In this document: in pieces, positions 52,391 through 60,511 of the stretch | Layout of the letters: every line of letters begins with the position of its first letter | Numbering within the stretch: the first letter of the stretch is position 1 | NCBI RefSeq assembly: GCF_014203755.1 | Contig: NZ_JACHJS010000001.1 | Coordinates: 3,968,001-4,032,000 of the forward strand | DNA from: Saccharothrix violaceirubra | GTDB taxonomy: Bacteria > Actinomycetota > Actinomycetes > Mycobacteriales > Pseudonocardiaceae | Reading direction: 5' to 3' | DNA: 64,000 nt | Notes under the pieces: model-generated | The model's database searches: none | Told to the model about the DNA's origin: nothing | Seen by the model: only the letters and a program-made list of their open reading frames with translations | Position numbers and translations under genes: made by a program

Positions 52391-52780
52391 TCAGGTCGTC
52401 CGCACGACTGTCTCGTGGAAGTCGCCGCAGAACAGGTGTGGGATCGGCGGCTTGCGCCAGAACGAGAAGAAGCAGTACCGCCACTTGAGCGGGTATTCGT
52501 TCGGACCCAGCGGGGCGACGGACACGGAGATCGTCTCGTCGCACCGGGGCTGGATGGACTCGTCCCAGCCCTTGTCGCCGATCCGGTACCGGATGTGCTG
52601 CGTGCCGCACCGGTGGTCGGTGATGACGAACGAGTTGGGGCCGTGGGCGGGATCGCTGTCGCCCGGGTTGTAGCGGACCTCGAAGGTCTTCGTCGGGTCC
52701 GGGGCGGCCTGGGCCACGGCGGGGGTGAGCAGTGCCGCGACACCGATCACGGTCGCGGCTAATCGGGCGGTGGAAGACAC
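52391..52780 (-). CDS. Small secreted protein, unknown
   Basis: A 129-residue exported protein. GTG at 52780 is chosen since AGGAGG lies upstream and the signal peptide (VSSTARLAATVIGVAALLTPAVAQAA) starts there. The mature part (TFEVRYNPGDSDPAHGPNSFVITDHRCGTQHI then IQPRCDETISVSV) has four Cys and is beta-rich. No domain recognised. It stands alone between the membrane protein and the SDR gene. Confidence 0.75.
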   Translation of the reverse strand: MSSTARLAATVIGVAALLTPAVAQAAPDPTKTFEVRYNPGDSDPAHGPNSFVITDHRCGTQHIRYRIGDKGWDESIQPRCDETISVSVAPLGPNEYPLKWRYCFFSFWRKPPIPHLFCGDFHETVVRTT

Positions 52781-52865
52781 TCTGGAACCTCCTGGGAACC
52801 GGAAAGGCACCGGGTGCCCGATCCGCGTCGGAACCACACCGGGCCGTCTCGTTTCGGGACCGCCT

Positions 52866-53603
52866 TCACCACGGGATGACCTGGTCCAGGGAGTCCGGGC
52901 CGCGGAAGGTGCCCGTGGGCCCGTCGGCGGGGATCGTCGCGAGCAGGACCGGGACGGTGGCGCCGTCGGCCGGGGTGCGGTCGCCGCGCGGAAAGGACGC
53001 GGCGGCGTTGCCGTCGGTCGGCACGAGGCCGGGACTGGTGGCGTTGACCTTGATGCCGTCGGCGCGCAGGGCGTGGGCGTAGATCAGGGTCAGCGCGTTG
53101 AGCGCCGCCTTGGACGAGCTGTAGGCGGGCAGGTCCCGGGTCGGGAACGGGCTGTCCAGGTCGCCGAGGAGCCCGAGCGACGCGAGTCCGCTGGACATGT
53201 TGACGATCCTCGGATTGGGGGAACGACGCAGCAGGGGCACGCACGCCGCCGTGACGGTCACGACGCCGAAGACGTTGACCTCGTACGCCTCGCGCAGGTG
53301 CGCGGCGGTGAGGTCGGCGATCCCGACACCCCACTCGACCACGACCCCGGCGTTGTTCACCAGCACGTCCAGCCGGCCCGTCTCGGCCTCGATCCGCGTG
53401 ACGGCCGCCGCGACCGACGCCGGATCGGTCACGTCGAGCCGCACGGACCGGACGTCCTCCAGCCCCTCGGCGGCCACCCGGCCGCGTTGCGGATCGCGGG
53501 CGCCGAGGTAGACGGTGAGCCCCCGCTCGGCGAGCCGGCGGACGATCTCCCGGCCGATCCCCTTGTTCGCGCCGGTGACGAGCGCGACGTCGTTCGTGTG
53601 CAT
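52866..53603 (-). CDS. Short-chain dehydrogenase/reductase
   Basis: A 245-residue classical SDR. The cofactor motif is VALVTGANKGIGREIVRRLAE (TGxxxGIG), the structural motif LVNNAGV, and the active site is NMSSG...(S) with YSSSK (Tyr-x3-Lys). The wording NVFGVVTVTAACVPLLRRS and the short C-terminus resemble actinobacterial carbonyl reductase-like SDRs. It is divergent from a LysR gene across a 69-bp gap, the likely regulator. Substrate unknown. Confidence 0.93.
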   Translation of the reverse strand: MHTNDVALVTGANKGIGREIVRRLAERGLTVYLGARDPQRGRVAAEGLEDVRSVRLDVTDPASVAAAVTRIEAETGRLDVLVNNAGVVVEWGVGIADLTAAHLREAYEVNVFGVVTVTAACVPLLRRSPNPRIVNMSSGLASLGLLGDLDSPFPTRDLPAYSSSKAALNALTLIYAHALRADGIKVNATSPGLVPTDGNAAASFPRGDRTPADGATVPVLLATIPADGPTGTFRGPDSLDQVIPW

Positions 53604-53672
53604 GCCCCCACCCCAGCCGTTCCGGCGCCCGGAGGCCAGGACCGGTCGGGTGCCGCCCCATACCCTGGCGGT

Positions 53673-54536
53673 ATGGAGATCCGCGAGCTGCGCTACTTCC
53701 GCGCGGTGGCCGAGGACCTGAACGTCACCCGCGCGGCGAAGCGGCTCGGCATCGCCCAGCCGCCGCTGTCCCGGGCACTGCGGCAGTTGGAACGTCGGCT
53801 GGGTGTCGCCCTCTTCGAGCGCACCGGGCACCGGCTGACGCTGACCCGTGCCGGGGAGACCCTGGTGACCGAGGCGACCGCCGTCCTCGACGCCCTCGAC
53901 GCCGCGGTACGTCGGACGCGGCGGGCGGGCCTGCCGGCGGACGGGCTCGTGGTGGCGGTCCATCCGGGAGTGGCCACGGAGTTGGTGCACCGGGTCCGCG
54001 AACGGTTCCGCGGCGAGCCGGACGTGCCCACGATCAGGGTCGCGCCGGGCGGGTTAGGCGAGCAGGCCGACATGGTGCGCGACGGGCGGGCGGACGTGGC
54101 GATCGCGGCCTGCGTGGACGACCGGGGTCTGGACACCGAGCCTCTGCGCACCGAGCCACGGGTCGCCGCGCTCGCCTCGGGGCACCGCCTGGCCGGGCGC
54201 GACGTCCTCACGAACGCGGACCTGGCCGCCGAACCGACGCCCCGGTGGCGCGACCGGCCGGGTGACGGCCCGGTGGTGCGCGACGGCGCCGAACTGCTGG
54301 AGGTGGTCGCACTCGGGCAGGCCGTGGCGCTGGTGCCCGTCTCGGTGGCCACGCGCAACGTCCGGCCGGACGTGACCTACCGCCCGGTGGCGGACGCGGC
54401 GCCGTACCGGACCTTCCTGCTCTGGCCGGCCGGCAGCCGGTCGCCCCGGATCGCCCGGTTCGTCCGCGCCGCGCTGGACCTCGCCGGTCCGTCCACTCCG
54501 GAAGTGCTTGCGCGAGAGGCGAATCCGATGTCATGA
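53673..54536 (+). CDS. LysR-family regulator
   Basis: A 287-residue regulator opening MEIRELRYFRAVAEDLNVTRAAKRLGIAQPPLSRALRQLERRLGVALFERTGHRLTLT, a textbook LysR wHTH (BenM/CatM-like wording). The effector domain is shorter than usual. It is divergent from the SDR gene, the presumed target. A DUF6745 gene begins 42 bp downstream. Confidence 0.95.
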   Translation: MEIRELRYFRAVAEDLNVTRAAKRLGIAQPPLSRALRQLERRLGVALFERTGHRLTLTRAGETLVTEATAVLDALDAAVRRTRRAGLPADGLVVAVHPGVATELVHRVRERFRGEPDVPTIRVAPGGLGEQADMVRDGRADVAIAACVDDRGLDTEPLRTEPRVAALASGHRLAGRDVLTNADLAAEPTPRWRDRPGDGPVVRDGAELLEVVALGQAVALVPVSVATRNVRPDVTYRPVADAAPYRTFLLWPAGSRSPRIARFVRAALDLAGPSTPEVLAREANPMS

Positions 54537-54578
54537 TCCGTTCATGACGACGCGAAAGGGCGGTAGCGCCCTCGGCCT

Positions 54579-55754
54579 ATGAGCCGCCGGCGCCACTTCG
54601 GCGCTGAGAACATCGAACCAACCCCCGTCAGTCTCGCCAAGGGCCACTTCGACAGTTGGTGGCGTGCCGTCGCGTTGTGCGACGAGTGGCGGACTCACGC
54701 GATGGCCACCGGGCCGGCGGACCGTTCCGCCGCCGAGGCCGCGATCTCCACCCTGTACCGGCGTGCGGGCGCCGAACCACCCGTCTTCATCTGGGTCGAC
54801 TCGCCGCGCGCGGCGTTGGACCTCGTGCCACCGGGCCCGATCCGATCCTTCTACGACTACCCGCGGGGCGTGGCCAACGACATCGCCGACCGGTTGACCG
54901 GACTGCGGTGGCGGTCCGCGCGGTGGGACTCGTCGGTCTGGTGGGGGGCGCGTCCACCCCAGGACGCCCTGGAGTTGTTGTCGACCGGGAGTTCCCCCTT
55001 CACGGTGGCACGGTCGCACCTGCTGCGGCCGTTGGGCGACCTGGTACGGGGTCGGATCGCCGGCTACGTGCGCGCGGAACTCGGCGACACCGTCGGGTTG
55101 TGCTGGTACGGCCAGCAGGAGGCCGACTGGCTCGCATGGTTCTCGGTGCTCGAAGTGCTCCGGGAGCGTGCGGTCCACCCGGAGGTGATGGCCGGGTTGG
55201 AGCCGTGGGCCGTGCTCGCGCGGTCGTGCGGGTGGTGGTGGCCGCGGAACGGCCGCTGCGTGATCTCGGAACGCCCGACGGCGATCCATGTCGATGCGGG
55301 CGGGGAACCGTTGCCGCACAACGCTTTCGGACCGGCCATCGAGTACGCCGACGGCTTCGCGGTGTACGCGTGGCACGGAACCCGCGTCCCGGCGTGGGTG
55401 ATCGATGACCCGACACCGGACCGGATCGCGGCCGAGCGCAACGCCGAGGTGCGTCGCTGCGCCGTGGAAAACCTGGGCTGGCAGGACTTCCTCGACGGCG
55501 GCGGGTTGACGCTCGTGGCCACCGCACCGGATCCCGGTAACGCCGGGAACCTGCTGAGCCTCTACGACCAACCCGTGCACTGGGGTCGCAACCAGCGCCT
55601 GCTCGTGGCCGTCAACGGTTCCGTCGAGCGCGACGGGACACGTCGCCGGTACGGCCTGCGTGTACCGGGCTGGTTCGACGACCCGGTCGACGCCGCCGCC
55701 TGGACCTACGGGCTCACGGGCGACCAGTACGCCCTCCTCCTCCGCCGGACCTGA
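54579..55754 (+). CDS. DUF6745-family protein
   Basis: A 391-residue cytoplasmic protein. The C-terminal half has the DUF6745 pattern: NGRCVISERPTAIHVDAGGE, LPHNAFGPAIEYADGFAVYAWHG, RVPAWVIDDPTPDRIAAERN and EVRRCAVENLGWQDFL. The N-terminal half is helical and tryptophan-rich (FDSWWRAVALCDEWRTHA, WRSARWDSSVWWG). Function unknown. It is 15 bp before a small gene, and both end at a strong terminator, so they are one unit. The ATG at 54579 has no strong Shine-Dalgarno. Confidence 0.82.
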   Translation: MSRRRHFGAENIEPTPVSLAKGHFDSWWRAVALCDEWRTHAMATGPADRSAAEAAISTLYRRAGAEPPVFIWVDSPRAALDLVPPGPIRSFYDYPRGVANDIADRLTGLRWRSARWDSSVWWGARPPQDALELLSTGSSPFTVARSHLLRPLGDLVRGRIAGYVRAELGDTVGLCWYGQQEADWLAWFSVLEVLRERAVHPEVMAGLEPWAVLARSCGWWWPRNGRCVISERPTAIHVDAGGEPLPHNAFGPAIEYADGFAVYAWHGTRVPAWVIDDPTPDRIAAERNAEVRRCAVENLGWQDFLDGGGLTLVATAPDPGNAGNLLSLYDQPVHWGRNQRLLVAVNGSVERDGTRRRYGLRVPGWFDDPVDAAAWTYGLTGDQYALLLRRT

Positions 55755-55769
55755 ACGCCGAAGGTGACC

Positions 55770-56228
55770 ATGAGACTGTCCGAACTGCTCGACCTGACCT
55801 CTCTCGACGTCCTGGACCACGTGGCACGCGAGATCGCGGTCCCCGTCGTCGACGGCCCGCACGCCCAGGGCGACCTGCTGGTGCTGCCGTACGACCTGGT
55901 GTCGTCGGTGGTGCGCATCGCCGGTGGACTGCGCGAGGTTCCGCGCGCCGGCGTGGAGCTGGTGCGCGGCGCCGCCGGCGGCAACCCGCACACGCTGACC
56001 GCCGACGAGAACTCCACCCGCTGGACGCCGGGTGTCCACGACCCGCTGGGCCTGGCCGTGGCCTACCTGGAGAACGCCACACCCGCCTACCTGATCCACC
56101 CCGAACACGGCGCCACGGGCTTGGCGCCGGGCCGTTGGCTGGTGCGCCGCCAGCGCGAGTACGTGCCATTGCGCCGCCGGGTCGGCTCCCTGCCGTTCGG
56201 GGGCGGGAGCGTCCTGGTCGCGGATTAG
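55770..56228 (+). CDS. Small protein paired with DUF6745, unknown
   Basis: A 152-residue soluble protein following the DUF6745 gene by 15 bp, with GAAGG before the ATG. It reads MRLSELLDLTSLDVLDHVAREIAVPVVDGPHAQGDLLVLPYDLV and later DPLGLAVAYLENATPAYLIHPEHGATGLAPGRWLVRRQREY. No family recognised, but the pairing with DUF6745 may be functional. The operon ends at the hairpin at 56238. Confidence 0.78.
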   Translation: MRLSELLDLTSLDVLDHVAREIAVPVVDGPHAQGDLLVLPYDLVSSVVRIAGGLREVPRAGVELVRGAAGGNPHTLTADENSTRWTPGVHDPLGLAVAYLENATPAYLIHPEHGATGLAPGRWLVRRQREYVPLRRRVGSLPFGGGSVLVAD

Positions 56229-56237
56229 GCCCGTTCT

Positions 56238-56271
56238 CCGGACCGGATGCCCAGGTGGACATCCGGTCCGG
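56238..56271. terminator. Hairpin after the DUF6745 operon
   Basis: CCGGACCGGATG (56238-56249) pairs perfectly with CATCCGGTCCGG (56260-56271) over a 10-nt loop, 9 bp after the stop. Confidence 0.85.
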
Positions 56272-56426
56272 AATGATCACCACCCCTGGCGTTCATCCGG
56301 TGCCCCGAACCGGGCACGGAAAGAGCGAAAAGGGGTTTCGCTGTGGCGGTGGATTATTTCCACGGTGACAGGGGCGGCACCGGTGGCATGTATGACCGGA
56401 ATCCGGTTACGGGTGTGCCGACCCGA

Positions 56427-56460
56427 TGGTGCGGCGGACCGGTTCCGGTCCGCCGCACCA
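56427..56460. terminator. Hairpin downstream of the ricin-type lectin gene
   Basis: TGGTGCGGCGGACC (56427-56440) pairs perfectly with GGTCCGCCGCACCA (56447-56460) over a 6-nt loop, 5 bp past the minus-strand stop at 56466. Confidence 0.85.
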
Positions 56461-56465
56461 CCCGC

Positions 56466-57005
56466 TCAGTACCAGCCCTGCTGGGGTGCGCCGTTGCAGT
56501 CCCAGAGCTGGACCTTCGTGCCGTTGCCGCCCGCGTTGGCGTCCGCGTCCAGGCAGCGCCAGGAGAAGTCGTTGACGAATCGGGACGTGCCCGACTCGCC
56601 GTACTTGTACCAGCGCTGCTGAGCCGAGCCGTTGCAGTCCCAGATCTGCACCTTGGTGCCGTTCCCGCCGTTGTTGGCGTCGGCGTCCAGGCACTTGCCC
56701 GACCAGCGGATGTGGATCGTGTAGTAGCCGTTGCCGACCGACCTCAGCTCCCAGGACTGCTGCGACGTGCCGTTGCAGTCCCAGAGCTGGACCTTCGTGC
56801 CGTTGTTCGGCAGCGTGTTCGCGTCGGCGTCCAGACAGCGCCCGTTCAGCCGGGTCTTGATGCTGCCCCAGGCCAGTGCGCCGACCTCCGGCGTCCCGGC
56901 CGTCGGCCCTTCGTCCACCGCCGCGGCGGCCGAAACACCGGTCGTCACGGCCGACAGCGTGGCCGCCGCGAAAAAGGTGGCGAGCACCTTCGCTTTGATT
57001 CCCAT
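56466..57005 (-). CDS. Secreted ricin B-type (CBM13) lectin
   Basis: A 179-residue exported protein. The ATG at 57005 gives signal MGIKAKVLATFFAAATLSAV...SAAAA. The mature part is one ricin-B beta-trefoil with three repeats, each ending C-L-D-A-D-A and Q-x-W: LNGRCLDADANTLPNNGTKV, GKCLDADANNGGNGTKVQIW and WRCLDADANAGGNGTKVQLW, with QQSWEL, QQRWYK and QQGWY. It probably binds extracellular polysaccharide such as xylan or galactosides. There is no linked catalytic domain, which is unusual since such modules are commonly attached to glycoside hydrolases. Confidence 0.92.
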   Translation of the reverse strand: MGIKAKVLATFFAAATLSAVTTGVSAAAAVDEGPTAGTPEVGALAWGSIKTRLNGRCLDADANTLPNNGTKVQLWDCNGTSQQSWELRSVGNGYYTIHIRWSGKCLDADANNGGNGTKVQIWDCNGSAQQRWYKYGESGTSRFVNDFSWRCLDADANAGGNGTKVQLWDCNGAPQQGWY

Positions 57006-57186
57006 TCGAGCCCCCAATATCCGACCGGAAAGGACCGGGGCGAACCGCCCGTAATCCCCCGGTGGCCGGCGATTGCGGGGAGAACATTCCCCCAGCCGAA
57101 CAGCGTTTCGATACCCCCGATCGGGTGACACAACGTGCTATGGCACGGGGAATACCCTTCGAGCGAAATTCGAGCGGGATGACGGA

Positions 57187-57930
57187 CTATTTCCGGTCGG
57201 CCAACCAGGAATCGAACGTGGTCGGCGCGAGGTGGGCGTCGGGTCCGGGCAGCAGGGCGTTGCCGGACATGTCCAGGCCGTACGTGGCCGACCAGGTGGG
57301 CACGAACTTCACCTCCCGGCCGCGCGCGGCCAGCGTGCGCCGGGCCATGTCGATCAGGTCCTGGGTCTCGGGGCCGGCGACGTCGCGGTGGCGGCCCAGA
57401 GGCGTGCCCGTCACGATGCCGGCCAACACGTCGGCCACGTCGGCGGGGGCGATCGGCTGCACGAGCAGCGGCGCGACGGTCACGACACCGTCCTGCTCGA
57501 ACCAGCCGCTGACCATCTCGGCGAAGTCGTGGAACTGCGTCACCGGCACGATGGTCCACGGCACCCCGCCGGCCTCGATCAGCCGCTCCTGCTCGCGCTT
57601 GCCCGCGTAGTGCGCGTTTCCGGGCACCCCGGCGATGCCCACAATGGACAGCAGCACGTGGTGGCGGACACCGGCACGTTCCTCGGCGGCCAGCAGGTTG
57701 GCCGTGGCGGCACCGAAGTACGACACGACCGACTCACGGTCGCCGGCGGGCGCGTTCGTCGCGTCGAGCACGGCGTCCACACCGGTCAACGCGTCGTCGA
57801 GCCCCTCCCCTGTCAGCAGGTCGACACCCAGCGACCTGCTGATCCGCACGACCTCGTGACCGTCGCGTTCGAGCACGGCGGCGGTGAGCCGGCCGATGTT
57901 GCCGGTGGCCCCGGCGACTGCGATGCGCAT
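57187..57930 (-). CDS. NmrA-like NAD(P)H-binding protein
   Basis: A 247-residue atypical SDR. It opens MRIAVAGATGNIGRLTAAVLERDGHEVVRISRS (GxxGxxG), followed by VDAVLDATNAP and ATANLLAAEERAGVRHHVLLSIVGI and KREQERLIEAGGVPWTIVPVTQFHDF, typical of NmrA/HSCARG-type oxidoreductases. ATG at 57930 behind GGGGAAGG. It is divergent from an Rrf2 gene across a gap with two palindromes, a common pair in actinobacteria and proteobacteria; the Rrf2 protein is the likely repressor. Confidence 0.92.
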   Translation of the reverse strand: MRIAVAGATGNIGRLTAAVLERDGHEVVRISRSLGVDLLTGEGLDDALTGVDAVLDATNAPAGDRESVVSYFGAATANLLAAEERAGVRHHVLLSIVGIAGVPGNAHYAGKREQERLIEAGGVPWTIVPVTQFHDFAEMVSGWFEQDGVVTVAPLLVQPIAPADVADVLAGIVTGTPLGRHRDVAGPETQDLIDMARRTLAARGREVKFVPTWSATYGLDMSGNALLPGPDAHLAPTTFDSWLADRK

Positions 57931-57967
57931 GGCTTTCCTTCCCCTCGGTACGCCACCCACCCTATCT

Positions 57968-57984
57968 CGGACTAAAAAAGTCCG
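57968..57984. promoter_or_regulatory. Palindrome CGGACT-A5-AGTCCG, likely Rrf2 operator
   Basis: Perfect 6-bp arms around an A5 centre, 24 bp before the Rrf2 GTG and 38 bp from the divergent NmrA-like start. A second dyad TATC-CGC-GATA lies at about 57988-57998. Both fit binding sites for the adjacent Rrf2 regulator. Confidence 0.72.
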
Positions 57985-58008
57985 CAATATCCGCGATACA
58001 CTGCGGCC

Positions 58009-58473
58009 GTGAAACTGCCCGTGAGCACCGAATGGCTGCTGCACTGCGCGACTACGCTGGCCCAGCTCGAACCCGGCGCGACCGCGTCGGCGGCCAGGCT
58101 CGCGGAGTACTACGACCTGCCCGCCGCCGCCCTGGCCAAGCAGTTGCAGGCGTTGGTGCGCGCGGGCGTGCTGGCCGCGACGACCGGTCCCCGGGGCGGC
58201 TTCCGACTCGGCCGACGACCCGAGGACGTCACGCTGCTCGACATCGTCGAGGCGGTCGGCGGCGCCGCTTCCCCCTACGAGTGCCGGGAGATCCGCCAAC
58301 AGGGCAAGGGCGCGCTGCCGCCGGAGACGTGCCGCGACGCGTGCGTGCTGGCCGTGAAGATGCACGAGGCCCACCAGGCGTGGCGGACGAGCCTGGCCGC
58401 GACGACGCTCGCCGACGTCCTCACCTCACTGCCCGAGTGGGCCGTCGGCCGCACGCGGTCGAAGCTCGGCTGA
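58009..58473 (+). CDS. Rrf2-family regulator
   Basis: A 154-residue regulator with winged helix (LPVSTEWLLHCATTLAQLEP, ASAARLAEYYDLPAAALAKQLQALVRAGVL, GPRGGFRLGR). Three cysteines (YECREIRQQ...PPETCRDACVLA) in the region that carries the Fe-S or redox-sensing Cys of IscR/NsrR relatives suggest it may sense redox or electrophiles, but the spacing differs from the classical cluster. GTG start. Divergent from the NmrA-like reductase. Confidence 0.9.
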   Translation: MKLPVSTEWLLHCATTLAQLEPGATASAARLAEYYDLPAAALAKQLQALVRAGVLAATTGPRGGFRLGRRPEDVTLLDIVEAVGGAASPYECREIRQQGKGALPPETCRDACVLAVKMHEAHQAWRTSLAATTLADVLTSLPEWAVGRTRSKLG

Positions 58474-58556
58474 GACAACGGTCGAACGGCGCCGCCGCGG
58501 ATGCCCGGCGGCCCCGGGTGGCGCCCCCTGCCCCGACCAGCAATGTCCACAGTGGA

Positions 58557-59468
58557 CTAGGCGGCCTCTTTGGCTTTGCCCTTGCGCGTCAGACGCAGTC
58601 CGATCCAGGTGCACAAGAGCACGACCGCCGCGATGATCCCGGACGCGACGAACGCCTCGGCCCAGCCGGGCCGGATCGGCAGCGGGGTGACCTGCCACTC
58701 CTTGGCCGGACGGCGGATGCGGACCTGTGCCACCGACTTCGGCGGCCCGCCCACGTCGGCCGAGGTGAACTGGGAGTGGTGCAGCTCGACGATCTCGCGG
58801 GTCGACAGGATCATCACCTGGCACGACTCCACGGCACCCAGGTACCACCAGTCCGGTTCGCACCGGGTCGCGCGGGCCTGGTCCGTCGCCTCGGGCGGAC
58901 GCACGTCCGCGGGACGTTTGTGCTCCGACAGCACGCCGTTGACGAAGAAGGCGCTGTAGGCGACCGGCACCAGGAGTGCGCACGCGATCCGCTCGAACAG
59001 GCGCAGCCGCAGCGCTTTGCCCTCCAAGCTCACGACGCGGGGCGGTCGCAGCTCGTAGGTGACCACGGCCAGCCGCACGGCCGACAGCACGATCCCCACC
59101 ACGAACGACAGGGTCAGGAACGCGAACAGCCAGTCGGGCACGCCGGTGTGCTCCCGTGCCGGCCGATAGGCCAGGGGATAGTCGTCGACCCGGGTCATCT
59201 CCAGCTCGTGGCCCACGTCGTCGGGGCCGATCCCGTGACGGAACCGGTGGGTCCGCCCGTCGATCGTCGCCCGGCAGTCGGTGACCAGGCCGAGGAACTG
59301 CCACTGCCGGTCGCAGGCGTCGACCTTCGCGACCGCTTCCGGCTCCGACCGGTCCTTGCCGGGATCGTCCAGGCCGCCGAGGACGAAGACCAGTCCGTAC
59401 AGGCACAGGAGAAGCAGCGGGGCCACTAATCGGCGGCGGCGATGCCACGGCCGCTTCACGTCGTCCAC
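58557..59468 (-). CDS. Membrane protein with two extracytoplasmic loops, unknown
   Basis: A 303-residue protein with about four helices (LVAPLLLLCLYGLVFVLGGL, WLFAFLTLSFVVGIVLSAVRLA, IACALLVPVAYSAFF, AFVASGIIAAVVLLCTWIGL). Two similar external loops hold paired cysteines: DACDRQWQFLGLVTDCRA and TRCEPDWWYLGAVESCQV, so the protein looks like an internal duplication. GTG at 59468 is chosen; another GTG lies three codons downstream. No family recognised. Confidence 0.74.
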   Translation of the reverse strand: MDDVKRPWHRRRRLVAPLLLLCLYGLVFVLGGLDDPGKDRSEPEAVAKVDACDRQWQFLGLVTDCRATIDGRTHRFRHGIGPDDVGHELEMTRVDDYPLAYRPAREHTGVPDWLFAFLTLSFVVGIVLSAVRLAVVTYELRPPRVVSLEGKALRLRLFERIACALLVPVAYSAFFVNGVLSEHKRPADVRPPEATDQARATRCEPDWWYLGAVESCQVMILSTREIVELHHSQFTSADVGGPPKSVAQVRIRRPAKEWQVTPLPIRPGWAEAFVASGIIAAVVLLCTWIGLRLTRKGKAKEAA

Positions 59469-59583
59469 CAGACCGGACCGTAGCGGAGCGTCGGTGCGCG
59501 CCGAGGTGGTTTCGTCCGGATGGCGCGAGTCGCACGGTCGGACACCGTGGAACGCGCGTCCAGGGCCGCCGCCGAGGAGGCAG

Positions 59584-59633
59584 GTGCCCCTCCCCGTGCG
59601 ATGTGCCGGAGGCAACCGCACGGGGAGGGGCAC
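59584..59633. terminator. 17-bp perfect hairpin after the dpp-type operon
   Basis: GTGCCCCTCCCCGTGCG (59584-59600) and its exact reverse complement (59617-59633) enclose a 16-nt loop. It lies about 50 bp past the stop of the last permease gene and before the unrelated membrane protein gene on the same strand. Confidence 0.88.
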
Positions 59634-59683
59634 TCAGGGGTTCCGGCCTCGCCGACCACGGCTTTCGCGGTGGTTCGTCGCTG

Positions 59684-60511
59684 TCAGGCCCGGCGGTCGG
59701 CCAGTTGGCGTGCGCGCGGGTCGACCAGTGTGCGCAGGCCCGATCCCGCGAGGTTGAGCAGGAACACGAACAGCGCGATGGTCAGGCCGGGGAACAGCAC
59801 CATGGTCGGGTGGTCGTGCAGGTACGTCCGGCCGTCCGAGACCATGTTGCCCCACGTGGCCGTCGGCGGTGAGATGCCCAGGCCCAAAAAACTCAGCGAG
59901 CCGTCGATGAGCATCGCGCCCGCCGAAAGCAGCACGCACTGCACCACCGCGAGCGGCAACGTGTTCGGCAGGACGTGCACGGCCAACGTCTTCCACGGTC
60001 CCATGCCCGCCACGCGTGCCGCCTTGACGTAGGCACGCGTGGTCAGGCCCAGCACCCGACTCCGGATCACCCGGGCCGTGTACGGGGTGAAGATGATCGT
60101 CACGGCCAGCAGCTCGCTGAGCATGCCCGGTCCGACCACGACCGCGAACACGATCGCCAGGATGATCGACGGGAACGCCATCCACGCGTCCACGACCCGC
60201 ATGATCACCGTGCCCGCCCGGGTGAAGTAGCCCGCGACCAGCCCGATGAACGTGCCCAGCGTCGCCGCGCACACCGTGATCAGCAACGTCATCCCGATCG
60301 ACACCCGACCGGCCGACGCCCACCGGGCGAACAGGTCGCGGCCGTACTTGTCCGTGCCCATCGGGTGCTCGAACGACGGCGACAGCAACCGGTTCACCGG
60401 GTCGGGCGCGTCCGGGTCCGGCAGCAGCAGCGGCAGCACGAGCACCAGCAGCGTGATCAGGCCGAGCAGCCCGCCGACGACCAGCAGCTTCCGGTTCCGA
60501 CGTCCGGTCAT
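59684..60511 (-). CDS. Peptide/nickel-type ABC transporter permease (DppC-like)
   Basis: A 275-residue permease. It carries the N-terminal OppC-type start (RKLLVVGGLLGLITLLVLVLP), the diagnostic HPMGTDKYGRDLFARW and the EAA loop YVKAARVAGMGPWKTLAVHVLPN. It overlaps the upstream permease by ATGA. Last gene of the SBP-DppB-DppC operon. Confidence 0.94.
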   Translation of the reverse strand: MTGRRNRKLLVVGGLLGLITLLVLVLPLLLPDPDAPDPVNRLLSPSFEHPMGTDKYGRDLFARWASAGRVSIGMTLLITVCAATLGTFIGLVAGYFTRAGTVIMRVVDAWMAFPSIILAIVFAVVVGPGMLSELLAVTIIFTPYTARVIRSRVLGLTTRAYVKAARVAGMGPWKTLAVHVLPNTLPLAVVQCVLLSAGAMLIDGSLSFLGLGISPPTATWGNMVSDGRTYLHDHPTMVLFPGLTIALFVFLLNLAGSGLRTLVDPRARQLADRRA

